A DNA stretch of 64,000 nucleotides from Hydrogenophaga sp. (GTDB lineage: Bacteria > Pseudomonadota > Gammaproteobacteria > Burkholderiales > Burkholderiaceae_C), in NCBI RefSeq assembly GCF_011772445.1, contig NZ_WVZN01000047.1, positions 236,645 through 300,644 on the forward strand, written 5' to 3'. Position 1 is the first letter of the stretch. Each line of letters opens with the position of its first letter. The translations under genes and the position numbers were made by a program. The notes below the pieces were generated by a model. That model made no database searches. It was not told where the DNA came from and saw only the letters and a program-made list of their open reading frames with translations. Below, piece after piece: positions 1-8,339 of the stretch.

Positions 1-191
1 CTGCGCGTCAGGTCCTCGTTGGTCTTGGCATCGCGCACCACGAAGGGCTCGTTGCCCATCACCAGTGCCTTCACCTCGGCCAGGGTGATGTACGACGAGG
101 TATCGGTGTCGTACAGCCGGCGGTTGGGGTACTTCTTGATCACGCGCACGCCGCGCGCTCCCGATGCTTCGGTCTTGGATTTGGTCGCCAT
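1..191 (-). CDS. phaR: PhaR-type polyhydroxyalkanoate synthesis repressor, N-terminal part (cut by window edge)
   Basis: Only the first 63 codons are present; the gene runs off the left edge. The protein begins MATKSKTEASGARGVRVI and continues with a block containing KKYPNRRLYDT, the hallmark of the PHB/PHA accumulation regulator DNA-binding domain. Family knowledge: PhaR represses phasin and PHB genes and is released by nascent PHB granules. The nearby 3-hydroxybutyrate dehydrogenase fits a PHB-storing organism. Start chosen at the ATG ending at 191, the first in frame before the conserved block. Identification is firm; the C-terminal half cannot be assessed. Confidence 0.9.
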   Translation of the reverse strand, partial: MATKSKTEASGARGVRVIKKYPNRRLYDTDTSSYITLAEVKALVMGNEPFVVRDAKTNEDLTR

Positions 192-258
192 TCCGGCATT
201 CTAGGAAGCAGCCAGGGGGTACCGGGCATGGTTTTCCCTGTGCAGTGCACCAAATGAC

Positions 259-290
259 GAAGGGCCTGCTGCGTCGGCAACAGGCCCTTC
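259..290 (-). terminator. Hairpin terminator downstream of tRNA-Val
   Basis: A perfect 10-bp inverted repeat (GAAGGGCCTG / CAGGCCCTTC) with a 12-base loop lies just beyond the 3' end of tRNA-Val on the same strand. The following T content is modest (TCATTT), so termination strength is uncertain. Confidence 0.65.
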
Positions 291-299
291 GGGGAATAC

Positions 300-376
300 T
301 GGTAGGCGCGAAGGGACTCGAACCCCTGACCCCCACCATGTCAAGGTGGTGCTCTAACCAGCTGAGCTACGCGCCT
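300..376 (-). tRNA. tRNA-Val (anticodon GAC)
   Basis: The reverse strand folds into a full 77-nt cloverleaf. The acceptor arm AGGCGCG pairs with CGCGCCT, the D-arm is GCTCAGCTGGTTAGAGC, the anticodon stem CCACC/GGTGG encloses loop TTGACAT with anticodon GAC, and the T-arm carries TTCGAGT. The 3' CCA is encoded. It lies 43 bases after relA on the same strand, with its own -10-like sequence between them and a hairpin terminator after it. Confidence 0.95.
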
Positions 377-397
377 TCGAACGAATCGAAGCCTCGC

Positions 398-406
398 AGT
401 ATAGCA
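398..406 (-). promoter_or_regulatory. Extended -10 promoter element for tRNA-Val
   Basis: On the minus strand the relA/tRNA-Val gap contains TGCTATACT, an extended -10 motif about 22 bases before the mature tRNA. No strong -35 hexamer is seen; the region 17 bases further up lies in the last codons of relA. Suggests the tRNA has its own promoter. Confidence 0.45.
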
Positions 407-419
407 GTTCCAACCCCAC

Positions 420-2705
420 TTATTTGCGGCGCACCATGCGAACGCCGCTGACGTCACCCACCACGGCCATCGCCCGTGTCACTTGCCGGGCGTCGGCCAC
501 CTCGATGGTGAAGGTCATCCAGGCCACGCCCCTGACGGACTGGGTCTGCACACCAATGACGTTCATCTTCTCGCGGGCGAACACGTCGGAGATGTCGCGC
601 AGCAGGCCCTGGCGATCCAGCGCCTCGATGGCCACGTCGACCGGGTACACCGCCGGCTGGCTGCCGCGCGCGTCCTCGCGGCCGGTCCATTCCACCTCGA
701 TCACACGGTCCGGGCTCTTGCGCGCCAGGTGCGCGAAATCGGTGCAGTCGGCGCGGTGCACGCTCACGCCCTTGCCTCGCGTGACGAAACCGCGGATCTC
801 GTCGGGCGGCGCGGGCCGGCAGCACTTGGCCAACTGGGTCATCAGCGAGCCGACGCCGACCACCAGCACATCGCCCGTGGGGCCGTCGTTGCCGCGCCGG
901 GGCTTGCGCACCCAGCTGGCCGGCTCGGGCGCGGCCTCGGGCTCGGGTGGGCGCAGGTGCGTCTCGATCGCGCGCAGCGAGAGCTCGTCCTTGCCGACCA
1001 GTTCGAACAGCTCGTCGGCCGAGCCCAGGCCCATGTCAGCCGCGAGCTCCTCGAACTTGAGCGCGGTGCGGCCCTCGCGCTGCAGCAGCTTTTCCACCGC
1101 CTCGCGCCCACGCGCGATGGTCTCGGCCAGGGCCTGGGCGTTGAACCAGGCCCGCACCTTGCTCTTGGCGCGGTGGCTCACCAGGTAGCCCAGATCGGGA
1201 TTGAGCCAGTCGCGTGAGGGACCGCCGTCCTTCGAGACGATCTCCACCGTCTGGCCGTTCTGCAGCGGCGTGTTCAGCGGCACCATGGCGCCGTCGACCT
1301 TGGCGCCGCGGCAGTGGTGGCCCAGGTCGGTGTGCACCGTGTAGGCGAAGTCCACCGGCGTGGCGCCCTGCGGCAGTTCGACGATGGCCGCATTCGGCGT
1401 GAGCACGTAGATGCGGTCGTCGAACAGGCCTTGCGCCGTGCCGCTCAGGTCGCGCTCCCAGGCCAGCAGTTGGCGCAGCACGGCGATCTTGGCGTCGTAT
1501 TCGGAGTTGGCCGTGACGCCCCCGTACCCCTTGGCGCCCGCCTCCTTGTAGGCCCAGTGCGCGGCCACGCCGTGCTCGGCGTGGTCGTGCATGGCCTGGG
1601 TTCGGATCTGGATCTCGAAGGCGCGGCCCTGAGCGTCGCGCACCACCGTGTGCAGCGACTGATACCCGTTGGGCTTGGGCTTGGCGATGTAGTCGTCGAA
1701 CTCGTCCGCCACGGGTGTGAAGTGCTCGTGCACGAACGACAGGACGGCGTAGCAGTCGGCGGTTTCGAGCACGATCACGCGCAGGGCTCGGATGTCGAAA
1801 ACCTGCTCGAAGTCGAGCGCCTTGCCACGCATCTTCTTGACGATGCTGTAGATGTGCTTGGGCCGCCCCTGCACCATGGCGGCGATGCCCTGCGCCAGCA
1901 GTGCCTGTTGCAGATCCTCGCGCACCTGCTCGACGTGCGCCTCGCGCTCGGTGCGTTTTTCGTCGAGCAGCCGGGCCACGTCCTTGTAGGTCTGCGGCTC
2001 CAGGAAGCGGAAGGCCAGGTCCTCCATCTCCCACTTGATCTGCCAGATGCCCAGGCGGTTGGCCAGCGGCGCGAACACGTGCAGCGATTCGCTGGCCAGG
2101 ATCTCGCCCGGGTCGCCGCGGACCGAGGCGAAGTAGCGCAGCGTCTGCAGCCGCGAGGCCAGGCGCAGCATCACCACGCGCAGATCGCGCGAGAACGCGA
2201 GCAGCATCTTGCGCACATTCTCGGTCTGGCTGGCCGCGAGTTCGGACACCGGCCCCTTGGACAGGCCCGGCGCGGGCTGGCCTGCGTCCTGCGCGGCCAG
2301 GCGCTCCTCCTGCTTGCGCGCCAGTTTCTCGGCGGCCTTCAGGCGCGCCTGCCGCTGCAGTTGCACGAGCTTGGTGGTCTCCAGCGCCAGTGCGGCGTGC
2401 TGCTCGCCGAAGGCCTTGGCGATGACCTCCTGCGGCCGGTTCAGGTGCTGGCAGGCGTAAACCAGGTAGACCACGGCCTGCATGGCCTCGGAGCCGCCGA
2501 TGTCGGCCAGGATGCGCGCCACCGCCTCGGCGTGTGCCCACGTGTTCTCGCCGGTGTCCAGGCATTCGCCTTCGAGCAGTGGCTCGGCAAAGGCCCGGGC
2601 GCGCGCCAGCGCGTTGGCCTGCTGCGGCAGACCCGCGGCCGTGGCGGCCACGATCGCCGCCGTGGCCGGCGCGACGTCCTCGATCGTCGGGTTCGCCCGC
2701 TTCAT
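420..2705 (-). CDS. relA: RelA-type (p)ppGpp synthetase
   Basis: Encodes 761 residues of a long RelA/SpoT homologue, the ribosome-associated GTP/GDP pyrophosphokinase that makes (p)ppGpp in amino-acid starvation. Visible in order: a degenerate N-terminal HD region, where the HD and ED metal ligands of hydrolases are absent (sequence reads YACQHLNRPQ); the synthetase domain with GRPKHIYSIVKKM, FDIRALRVIV and EFDDYIAKPKPNGYQSLHT; a TGS domain (RIYVLTPNAAIVELPQGATP); and a C-terminal ACT domain ending VRMVRRK. The missing HD ligands mark it as synthetase-only RelA rather than bifunctional SpoT. The start is the ATG ending at 2705, overlapping the stop of the upstream hydrolase (ATGA), which suggests translational coupling; upstream in-frame sequence is out-of-frame hydrolase code. 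Confidence 0.93.
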   Translation of the reverse strand: MKRANPTIEDVAPATAAIVAATAAGLPQQANALARARAFAEPLLEGECLDTGENTWAHAEAVARILADIGGSEAMQAVVYLVYACQHLNRPQEVIAKAFGEQHAALALETTKLVQLQRQARLKAAEKLARKQEERLAAQDAGQPAPGLSKGPVSELAASQTENVRKMLLAFSRDLRVVMLRLASRLQTLRYFASVRGDPGEILASESLHVFAPLANRLGIWQIKWEMEDLAFRFLEPQTYKDVARLLDEKRTEREAHVEQVREDLQQALLAQGIAAMVQGRPKHIYSIVKKMRGKALDFEQVFDIRALRVIVLETADCYAVLSFVHEHFTPVADEFDDYIAKPKPNGYQSLHTVVRDAQGRAFEIQIRTQAMHDHAEHGVAAHWAYKEAGAKGYGGVTANSEYDAKIAVLRQLLAWERDLSGTAQGLFDDRIYVLTPNAAIVELPQGATPVDFAYTVHTDLGHHCRGAKVDGAMVPLNTPLQNGQTVEIVSKDGGPSRDWLNPDLGYLVSHRAKSKVRAWFNAQALAETIARGREAVEKLLQREGRTALKFEELAADMGLGSADELFELVGKDELSLRAIETHLRPPEPEAAPEPASWVRKPRRGNDGPTGDVLVVGVGSLMTQLAKCCRPAPPDEIRGFVTRGKGVSVHRADCTDFAHLARKSPDRVIEVEWTGREDARGSQPAVYPVDVAIEALDRQGLLRDISDVFAREKMNVIGVQTQSVRGVAWMTFTIEVADARQVTRAMAVVGDVSGVRMVRRK

Positions 2706-3622
2706 GGCGAGAGCAGGAAATCGAGCACGGTGCGCACCTGGTCGTCGGCCACCAGGGTGGGCGCATGCCCCACGCCGGCAAAGCTCACGCAGCGCGGCCG
2801 CGGGCCGCGCTGCTGCATGGCCTTCACGGTGTCCATGCTCAGCAGGTCGGAGTCTTCGCCGCGCAGCACCAGCGTGGGCGCGGCGATGGCGTCGTACAGG
2901 TCCCACAGCGCGGCCTCGCCGGCGCGCACGGCTTCCTGCAGGGCCTGCATTTCCACGCTCTGCGTCATGGCCTTGAAGGGCACGGCGATGGCCGGGTCAT
3001 AGTGCAAACGGAAGCGCCCGTCGCGCTGGCGCAGCATGGGCTGCGACAGGGCGCGCCACTGCTCGGGCGTGTGCGGGCCGAAGCCTTTGGAGATGCTGGC
3101 CAGGTACTCGTCGGCCGCTGCCTCGGAATCGAAGCTCGGGTCGAGGCCCAGGTAGGTGCCGATGCGCATAAGCGCCTCCCACTGCACCACCGGCCCCACG
3201 TCGTTGAGCACCAGCCGCGCGGGCGCCAGCGGTGGCTGCGCCGCGACGCCCATGCCGATGAGGCCGCCCATGCTGGTGCCGACCCAGTCGATGCGCACAC
3301 CGGGCCGTTCCGCACGCAGTTGCTGCAACAGCGCGGTGAGGTCGGCCACGTAGGTGGGCACCTGATAGGCCATGGGGTCCGCCAGCCAGTCGCTGTGTCC
3401 GCGCCCGGCCACGTCCACCGCGATCACGCGGCAATGCGGCTGCAGCGCGCGCGCCAGGGTGTCGAAGTCGCGCCCCTGGCGCGAGAGGCCGTGCACGCAG
3501 ACGACCACGTGGTCGTCGCCACCGTGGGTGCTGCGCCAATCCCACCAGGCCATACACCTTGGGCCGCCTTCACGGGCCGCAGCCCCACCGACGACGATGT
3601 GTTGGAGTTGGGGTTCGGTCAT
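2702..3622 (-). CDS. Alpha/beta hydrolase
   Basis: A 306-residue alpha/beta-hydrolase fold protein of unknown substrate. Visible features: oxyanion region VHGLSRQGRDF near residue 45, nucleophile elbow GTSMGG near 120, acid in LRGEDSDLL and catalytic His in GVGHAP close to the C-terminus. It is co-oriented with relA and its TGA overlaps the relA ATG, so the two are likely one transcript. Start at the ATG ending at 3622 (MTEPQLQHIV); a longer frame exists upstream but has no family-like sequence. It lies divergent from bdhA. Related Burkholderiales proteins are annotated only as alpha/beta hydrolases, and nothing here specifies esterase, lipase or depolymerase activity. Confidence 0.85.
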   Translation of the reverse strand: MTEPQLQHIVVGGAAAREGGPRCMAWWDWRSTHGGDDHVVVCVHGLSRQGRDFDTLARALQPHCRVIAVDVAGRGHSDWLADPMAYQVPTYVADLTALLQQLRAERPGVRIDWVGTSMGGLIGMGVAAQPPLAPARLVLNDVGPVVQWEALMRIGTYLGLDPSFDSEAAADEYLASISKGFGPHTPEQWRALSQPMLRQRDGRFRLHYDPAIAVPFKAMTQSVEMQALQEAVRAGEAALWDLYDAIAAPTLVLRGEDSDLLSMDTVKAMQQRGPRPRCVSFAGVGHAPTLVADDQVRTVLDFLLSP

Positions 3623-3702
3623 GGTGCGGCTCGGGGCTGACGCCTGCCATCCATAATGCGCGGCAGACCGTCGAACCAATCGTAATGGAACTGGAGTAAC
3701 CC

Positions 3703-4473
3703 ATGCTCACCGGGAAAACCGCTCTTGTCACAGGCTCCACCAGCGGCATCGGCCTTGGCATCGCGAAGGCCCTCGCCCGCCAGGGCGCCAACGTCGTGCT
3801 CAATGGCTTTGGCGACGCCGCCGGCCCCCAGGCCGAGGTGGCCGCCTTGGGGGTGAAGGTGGGTTACCACGGCGCCGACATGAGCAAGCCAGACGAGATC
3901 GAGGCCATGATGGCCTACGCGGCCAAGACCTTCGGCCAAGTGGACATCCTGGTGAACAACGCGGGGATCCAGCACGTGGCGAAGGTGCAGGACTTTCCCG
4001 TGGAGCGCTGGGACGCGGTCATTGCCATCAACCTCTCCAGCGCCTTCCACACCTCGCGCCTGGCGCTGCCGGCCATGCTCAAGGCCAACTGGGGCCGCAT
4101 CATCAACGTCGCCTCGGTGCACGGGCTGGTGGGTTCGGCGGAGAAGTCGGCCTACGTGGCGGCCAAGCACGGCATCGTGGGCCTGACCAAGGTGACGGCG
4201 CTGGAGACCGCCACCTCGGGCGTCACCTGCAACGCCATCTGCCCGGGCTGGGTGCTGACGCCGCTGGTGCAGAAGCAGGTGGACGCAAAAGCCGCGGCAA
4301 TGAAGCTGTCGAACGAGGAAGCCACGAAGCTGCTGCTGGGCGAGAAAGAACCCTCGATGCAGTTCACCACGCCCGAGGAGCTGGGTGAGCTGGCGGTGTT
4401 CTTCTGCTCGCCCGCCGCCGGCAACGTGCGCGGCGTGGCCTGGAACATGGACGGCGGCTGGGCCGCCCAGTAA
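3703..4473 (+). CDS. bdhA: 3-hydroxybutyrate dehydrogenase
   Basis: A 256-residue classical short-chain dehydrogenase. It has the NAD-binding glycine motif TGSTSGIGLGIAK (residues 10-22), NNAG near 85, Ser-Tyr-Lys catalytic residues (SVHG ... YVAAKHG) and the C-terminal MDGGWAAQ typical of 3-hydroxybutyrate dehydrogenases. It oxidises D-3-hydroxybutyrate to acetoacetate in PHB degradation. The start has a good ribosome site (GGAG, 8 bases upstream). It converges with the SIMPL-domain gene only 4 bases away. PHB context is supported by phaR at the window edge. Confidence 0.92.
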   Translation: MLTGKTALVTGSTSGIGLGIAKALARQGANVVLNGFGDAAGPQAEVAALGVKVGYHGADMSKPDEIEAMMAYAAKTFGQVDILVNNAGIQHVAKVQDFPVERWDAVIAINLSSAFHTSRLALPAMLKANWGRIINVASVHGLVGSAEKSAYVAAKHGIVGLTKVTALETATSGVTCNAICPGWVLTPLVQKQVDAKAAAMKLSNEEATKLLLGEKEPSMQFTTPEELGELAVFFCSPAAGNVRGVAWNMDGGWAAQ

Positions 4474-4477
4474 GGCC

Positions 4478-5221
4478 TCAGCGCATTTGAATGGCACCGG
4501 ACACCGTGACGCTCACGGTGCTGGTGCCCGCCGCCACGGGAATGGCGGCGTCGCTCGCGGCGGCCTTGGCTTCCATCGCCATCATGCGGGGCATGGGCCG
4601 CTCGGGCATGTCGGCCGAACTCACCGAGACGTCGCGCAGCGTGTAGCTGGAGAAGCCGAAGCCCTTGGCGATCTCGGTGGCTCGTGCACGGAAGCGCTCG
4701 ATGGCCTGGGCCTGCACCTGCGATTCGAGCGCCAGGCGCGCCTCGCGCGAGAGCGAGAAGCCCATGCTGGACACGGTGAGCGTCTGCACGCGACCGGCGA
4801 TGGCGCTCACGTTGGCGATGTCACGCCCTTCGATGATGACCTCGGCCTGGCCTTGCCAGCCGCTGATGCGACCGTTGCTGGCATAGCGCGGGTACAGGCG
4901 CAGGTTGCCCGTGCGCACCTCCAGCTGTTTGGGCTTGGCCTGCGGCTGGGCGATGGCGAGCGCGGCGTCGACGGCCACCTTCAACTGGTTCTGCACGGTG
5001 GCGGCGTCGCTGCCTTCGCGGGTGGTGCTCAGCACCACGGTGAGCCAGTCCTGCGGCACTTCCATGTGGCCACTGGCCGACAGGTTCACCACATTGACGG
5101 GGACTTCGGGCGCCTGGGCCAGCGCGGCGGGCGCCGCCGCCAGGGCGGCCATGAAACCGAAGGCGGCAGCGGCGCGGCGAACCGCCACCGCCGAACGGGC
5201 GGGCAGATGAGGAATGGACAT
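4478..5221 (-). CDS. Secreted SIMPL-domain (DUF541) protein
   Basis: A 247-residue exported protein. The N-terminus has a basic segment, a hydrophobic core (FGFMAALAAAPAALA) and a likely signal peptidase I site at ALA-QA around residue 33. The rest matches the SIMPL/DUF541 pattern: a start strand like VVNLSASGHMEVPQDWLTVVLS, the middle motif GWQGQAEVIIEG and a C-terminal strand STVSVTVSGAIQMR. The family (YggE/BP26-like) is periplasmic or outer-membrane associated, with poorly defined roles in oxidative stress. Start at the ATG ending at 5221. A small secreted protein gene lies 17 bases upstream on the same strand and may be co-transcribed. Confidence 0.85.
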   Translation of the reverse strand: MSIPHLPARSAVAVRRAAAAFGFMAALAAAPAALAQAPEVPVNVVNLSASGHMEVPQDWLTVVLSTTREGSDAATVQNQLKVAVDAALAIAQPQAKPKQLEVRTGNLRLYPRYASNGRISGWQGQAEVIIEGRDIANVSAIAGRVQTLTVSSMGFSLSREARLALESQVQAQAIERFRARATEIAKGFGFSSYTLRDVSVSSADMPERPMPRMMAMEAKAAASDAAIPVAAGTSTVSVTVSGAIQMR

Positions 5222-5238
5222 GTCTTGCTTGGTGTTGT

Positions 5239-5541
5239 TCAGGGCTGGCGATGGGACTCGAAGGGCGGCTGTACCCTGAGCTGCTCGCGCAGTCGCTGAC
5301 GCTCCTCCACGGAGAGCCGGAAGGGCTTGCCGCCGTCGTCCATGTCGTCGAATGGCTGTCGCAAGGCGTCGCGCAGGCGCATGGGCGCACGCGTCTCGCC
5401 CGCATCGATCGAGATCGGCATCACCGTCGCCGTGTCGGCACCGGCCATGCCGATCACGCCTGCTTCGGGGGGGCGCTGCGGATTGGCGAGCACCGAACCC
5501 GCGGCCAGACAAGCGATGGTTGCGATCCAGACGGACTTCAT
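5239..5541 (-). CDS. Small secreted hypothetical protein
   Basis: A 100-residue protein of unknown function. A signal peptide is clear (MKSVWIATIACLAAGSVLA, cleavage before NPQRPP). The mature part is polar and ends in an Arg-rich segment (SVEERQRLREQLRVQPP). No lipobox and no recognisable domain. Start at the ATG ending at 5541 because the signal peptide begins there. It precedes the SIMPL gene on the same strand and is divergent from the OmpR-type regulator. Confidence 0.65.
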   Translation of the reverse strand: MKSVWIATIACLAAGSVLANPQRPPEAGVIGMAGADTATVMPISIDAGETRAPMRLRDALRQPFDDMDDGGKPFRLSVEERQRLREQLRVQPPFESHRQP

Positions 5542-5652
5542 GGTGTGGAGGAGTATGACCAGACCCGCGATTGTGCGAGTGAGCCTTGCGTCAAGACGAT
5601 GGCATCTCGGGCAACTTCTGTAACAGCCTGTCAGAAAACCAAAAAATGAGCG

Positions 5653-5680
5653 TTGACAAGCACTTGGCGCTGCCAGAATC
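5653..5680 (+). promoter_or_regulatory. Putative sigma70 promoter for ompR-envZ
   Basis: A perfect -35 TTGACA (5653-5658) is followed after 16 bases by AGAATC (5675-5680), about 32 bases before the ompR start. Placement and -35 quality are good; the -10 is imperfect. Confidence 0.5.
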
Positions 5681-5711
5681 GCGTTTGTTACATTTGCCAG
5701 GAGTTGCTCGC

Positions 5712-6443
5712 ATGCCACAAACCCAAAACCGCCCCAACAAGGTCCTGGTCGTTGACGACGACGTCCGCATCCGCGACCTGCTGCGCCGCTACCTCATGCA
5801 GGAAGGGTTCGAGGTGATGCTGGCCGAAGACGGCAAGGCCCTGAACCGCGTGCTGCAGCGCGAGGCCGTGGACATCATCGTGCTCGACCTGATGATGCCC
5901 GGCGAGGACGGCCTGTCCATCTGCCGCCGCCTGCGCGCCAACGGCGACCGCACCCCCATCATCATGCTCACCGCCAAGAGCGAGGACGTCGACCGCATCG
6001 TCGGCCTGGAGGTCGGCGCCGACGACTACCTCGCCAAGCCCTTCAACCCGCGCGAGCTGCTCGCCCGCGTCCACGCCGTGCTGCGCCGCCGCCCGCCGGC
6101 CGAGGTGCCCGGCGCGCCCTCGCAGGACGCCGAGACCGTGAAGTTCGGCCCCTACGAGTTCGACCTGAGCCTGCGCACCCTGCGCAAGGACGGCAACGAC
6201 CTGCCCCTGACCACCGGCGAGTTCGCCATGCTCAAGGCCCTGGTTCGCCACCCGCGCCAGCCGCTGTCGCGCGAGAAGCTGGCCCAGCTCGCGCGCGGGC
6301 GTGAGTTCGAGCCCTTCGACCGCAGCCTGGACGTGCAGGTGTCCCGCCTGCGCAAGCTCATCGAGGACGATGCTTCTTCCCCGCGCTACCTGCAGACCGT
6401 GTGGGGCGTGGGCTATGTGTTCGTGCCGGACGGCAACTCCTGA
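5712..6443 (+). CDS. ompR: OmpR-family response regulator
   Basis: A 243-residue two-component response regulator. Residues 1-120 form a receiver domain with the acidic pair in VVDDDVRIRD, phosphoacceptor Asp in VLDLMMPGEDG, Thr in MLTAKSED and the conserved Lys in LAKPFNPREL. Residues 140-240 form a winged helix (LTTGEFAMLKALV ... DVQVSRLRKLIEDD ... GVGYVFVPDG). It is very close to OmpR/EnvZ-type regulators. Start at the ATG of MPQTQNRP, preceded by AGGAG at 8 bases. Its TGA overlaps the ATG of the histidine kinase, so the pair is co-translated. The regulon cannot be inferred here. Confidence 0.9.
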   Translation: MPQTQNRPNKVLVVDDDVRIRDLLRRYLMQEGFEVMLAEDGKALNRVLQREAVDIIVLDLMMPGEDGLSICRRLRANGDRTPIIMLTAKSEDVDRIVGLEVGADDYLAKPFNPRELLARVHAVLRRRPPAEVPGAPSQDAETVKFGPYEFDLSLRTLRKDGNDLPLTTGEFAMLKALVRHPRQPLSREKLAQLARGREFEPFDRSLDVQVSRLRKLIEDDASSPRYLQTVWGVGYVFVPDGNS

Positions 6444-7846
6444 TGGACAGCGAGTCACGCGTACCGTTCGAGACCGAACCCGCCGCGCTGGAAACCGCCC
6501 CGGCTCCGCTGGAGATGCGGCCCACGCGCGGCGTGAGCCTGTTCTGGCGCACCTTCTTCTTCCTCACGCTGCTGCTCACCGGCTGCATCATTGCGTGGCT
6601 GCAGACCTTCCGCGCGCTCGAATACGAGCCGCGCGCCCTGCAGAGCGCGCAGCAACTGGCCTCGCTGGTCAACCTGAGCCGCGCGGCGCTGATCCACTCC
6701 GACTCGATCGCGCGCGTCTCGCTCATCAAGACCCTGGCCGCCGAAGAAGGTCTGCGCATCGCCCCGCGCGAGCCCAACGACACCTTCCAGCACTACGACA
6801 CCGACCTGCTCAGCCGCAACGTGGCCGGCCAGTTGCAGGCCCGGCTCGGGCCCGACACCGTGGTGGCGCGCGAGGTGAATGGCCAGGCGGGGCTGTGGAT
6901 CGGTTTTTCGATCGACGGCGATCCGTACTGGCTGCTCACCGATCCCTCGCGCATCGGCCCCGTGGCAGGCACCACCTGGCTGATCTGGCTCGGCACCGCC
7001 GCCCTGCTCTCCCTGGCCGGCGCGGCGCTGATTGCCCGCCTCATCAACCGGCCGCTGAAGAAGCTGTCCTTCGCGGCCAGCCGCGTGCGCGAGGGCGATT
7101 TCAACGCCAGCCAGCTCAACGAGACGGTGGCCACCAGCGAGATCCGCGAGGTCAACATCGGCTTCAACCGCATGGCGCAGCGCCTGTCCAAGATCGAGCA
7201 GGACCGCGCGCTCATGCTCGCCGGCATCTCGCACGACCTGCGCACCCCGCTGGCGCGCCTGCGGCTGGAAACCGAGATGAGCGTGGCCGACCCGATGGCC
7301 CGCGAGCACATGTCGGCCGACATCGAGCAGGTCAACGCCATCATCGACAAGTTCCTCGACTACGCGCGGCCCGACCACATGCGGTCGGAAGACGTCAGCC
7401 TGAACGAAGTGATCGAGACCGCACTGTTCGCGCTGGGTGATGACCCGAAGACCATCATCAAGACCCGCGTCCAGCCCGAACTGCAGGTGCTGGGCGATCC
7501 GGTCGAGCTGCAGCGCGTGTTCAACAACCTGCTGGAGAACGCCTCGCGCTATGGCCGCGACGCGGACACCGGCGTGGTGCAGATCGACATTGCCGCCAAG
7601 GCCAAGGACGACGCGGTGCTGATCAAGCTGCGCGACCACGGCCGCGGCGTGCGCCCCGAGATGCTGGAGCAGTTGACCCAGCCCTTCTTTCGCGGCGACG
7701 CGGCGCGTTCGGACGCCACCGGCACCGGCCTGGGCCTGGCCATCGTGGAGCGCGCGATCACGCGCATGGGCGGGCGCTTCGCGCTGGCCAACAGCAGCAC
7801 GGGCGGTCTGGCGGCGCACATCAAGCTGCGCCGGGCGCCGGGCTAG
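6443..7846 (+). CDS. envZ: EnvZ-type sensor histidine kinase
   Basis: A 467-residue membrane sensor kinase. First transmembrane segment about residues 35-55 (LFWRTFFFLTLLLTGCIIAW), periplasmic sensor to about 175, second membrane segment (TTWLIWLGTAALLSLAGAAL), HAMP linker (LINRPLKKLSFAASRVREGD), HisKA with AGISHDLRTPLARLRLE (phospho-His), and an ATPase domain with N-box NNLLENASRYG, GRGV and GTGLGLAIVERA. It starts one base inside the stop of the regulator gene. The name follows the EnvZ/OmpR family resemblance; the stimulus is unknown. Confidence 0.9.
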   Translation: MDSESRVPFETEPAALETAPAPLEMRPTRGVSLFWRTFFFLTLLLTGCIIAWLQTFRALEYEPRALQSAQQLASLVNLSRAALIHSDSIARVSLIKTLAAEEGLRIAPREPNDTFQHYDTDLLSRNVAGQLQARLGPDTVVAREVNGQAGLWIGFSIDGDPYWLLTDPSRIGPVAGTTWLIWLGTAALLSLAGAALIARLINRPLKKLSFAASRVREGDFNASQLNETVATSEIREVNIGFNRMAQRLSKIEQDRALMLAGISHDLRTPLARLRLETEMSVADPMAREHMSADIEQVNAIIDKFLDYARPDHMRSEDVSLNEVIETALFALGDDPKTIIKTRVQPELQVLGDPVELQRVFNNLLENASRYGRDADTGVVQIDIAAKAKDDAVLIKLRDHGRGVRPEMLEQLTQPFFRGDAARSDATGTGLGLAIVERAITRMGGRFALANSSTGGLAAHIKLRRAPG

Positions 7847-7856
7847 GCGCTCCGCC

Positions 7857-8339
7857 TCAGGGCTTGATCAGCAGCGCCACGGCGCGGGCCTCGATGGCCT
7901 CGCCCTGCCCCACCGGGCCCGTTTTCTCGGCCGTCTTGGCCTTGACGTTCACCTGCGAGGGCGAGAGCCCGAGCAGCGACGCGATGCGCTCGACCATGGC
8001 CGGGATGTGCGGCGCTAGCTTCGGCGCCTGCGCGACCACGGTGCTGTCGATGTTGCCGATTTCGTAGCCCTCGGCACGAACGCGGCGGGCCGCCTCGGCC
8101 AGCAGCGCGCCCGAGTCCGCGCCCTTGAAGCGCTCGTCGGTGTCGGGGAAATGGCGGCCGATGTCGCCCAGCGCGGCGGCGCCGAGCAGCGCGTCGGTGA
8201 TGGCGTGCAACAGCGCGTCGGCATCGGAATGGCCCAGCAGGCCATGCGTGTGCGGCACGGTGACGCCACCCAGAACGAGCGGGCGATCAGTGACAAGGCG
8301 GTGGATGTCCCAGCCCTCGCCGATGCGGATGGGGTTCAT
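7857..8339 (-). CDS. ispF: 2-C-methyl-D-erythritol 2,4-cyclodiphosphate synthase
   Basis: A 160-residue MEP-pathway enzyme that cyclises CDP-methylerythritol phosphate to MEcPP, releasing CMP. The zinc-binding motif GWDIHR is at residues 9-14 and the substrate loop [13 protein letters not shown] near 40. Length matches the family (about 160). It overlaps the ispD stop (ATGA), so ispD and ispF form a coupled pair, the standard proteobacterial arrangement. It converges with envZ only 10 bases away with no clear terminator between them. Confidence 0.95.
   Translation of the reverse strand: MNPIRIGEGWDIHRLVTDRPLVLGGVTVPHTHGLLGHSDADALLHAITDALLGAAALGDIGRHFPDTDERFKGADSGALLAEAARRVRAEGYEIGNIDSTVVAQAPKLAPHIPAMVERIASLLGLSPSQVNVKAKTAEKTGPVGQGEAIEARAVALLIKP

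Noticed and set aside
420..2705. SpoT/Rsh bifunctional enzyme
   Set aside because: The HD hydrolase ligands are missing, so only synthesis is expected.
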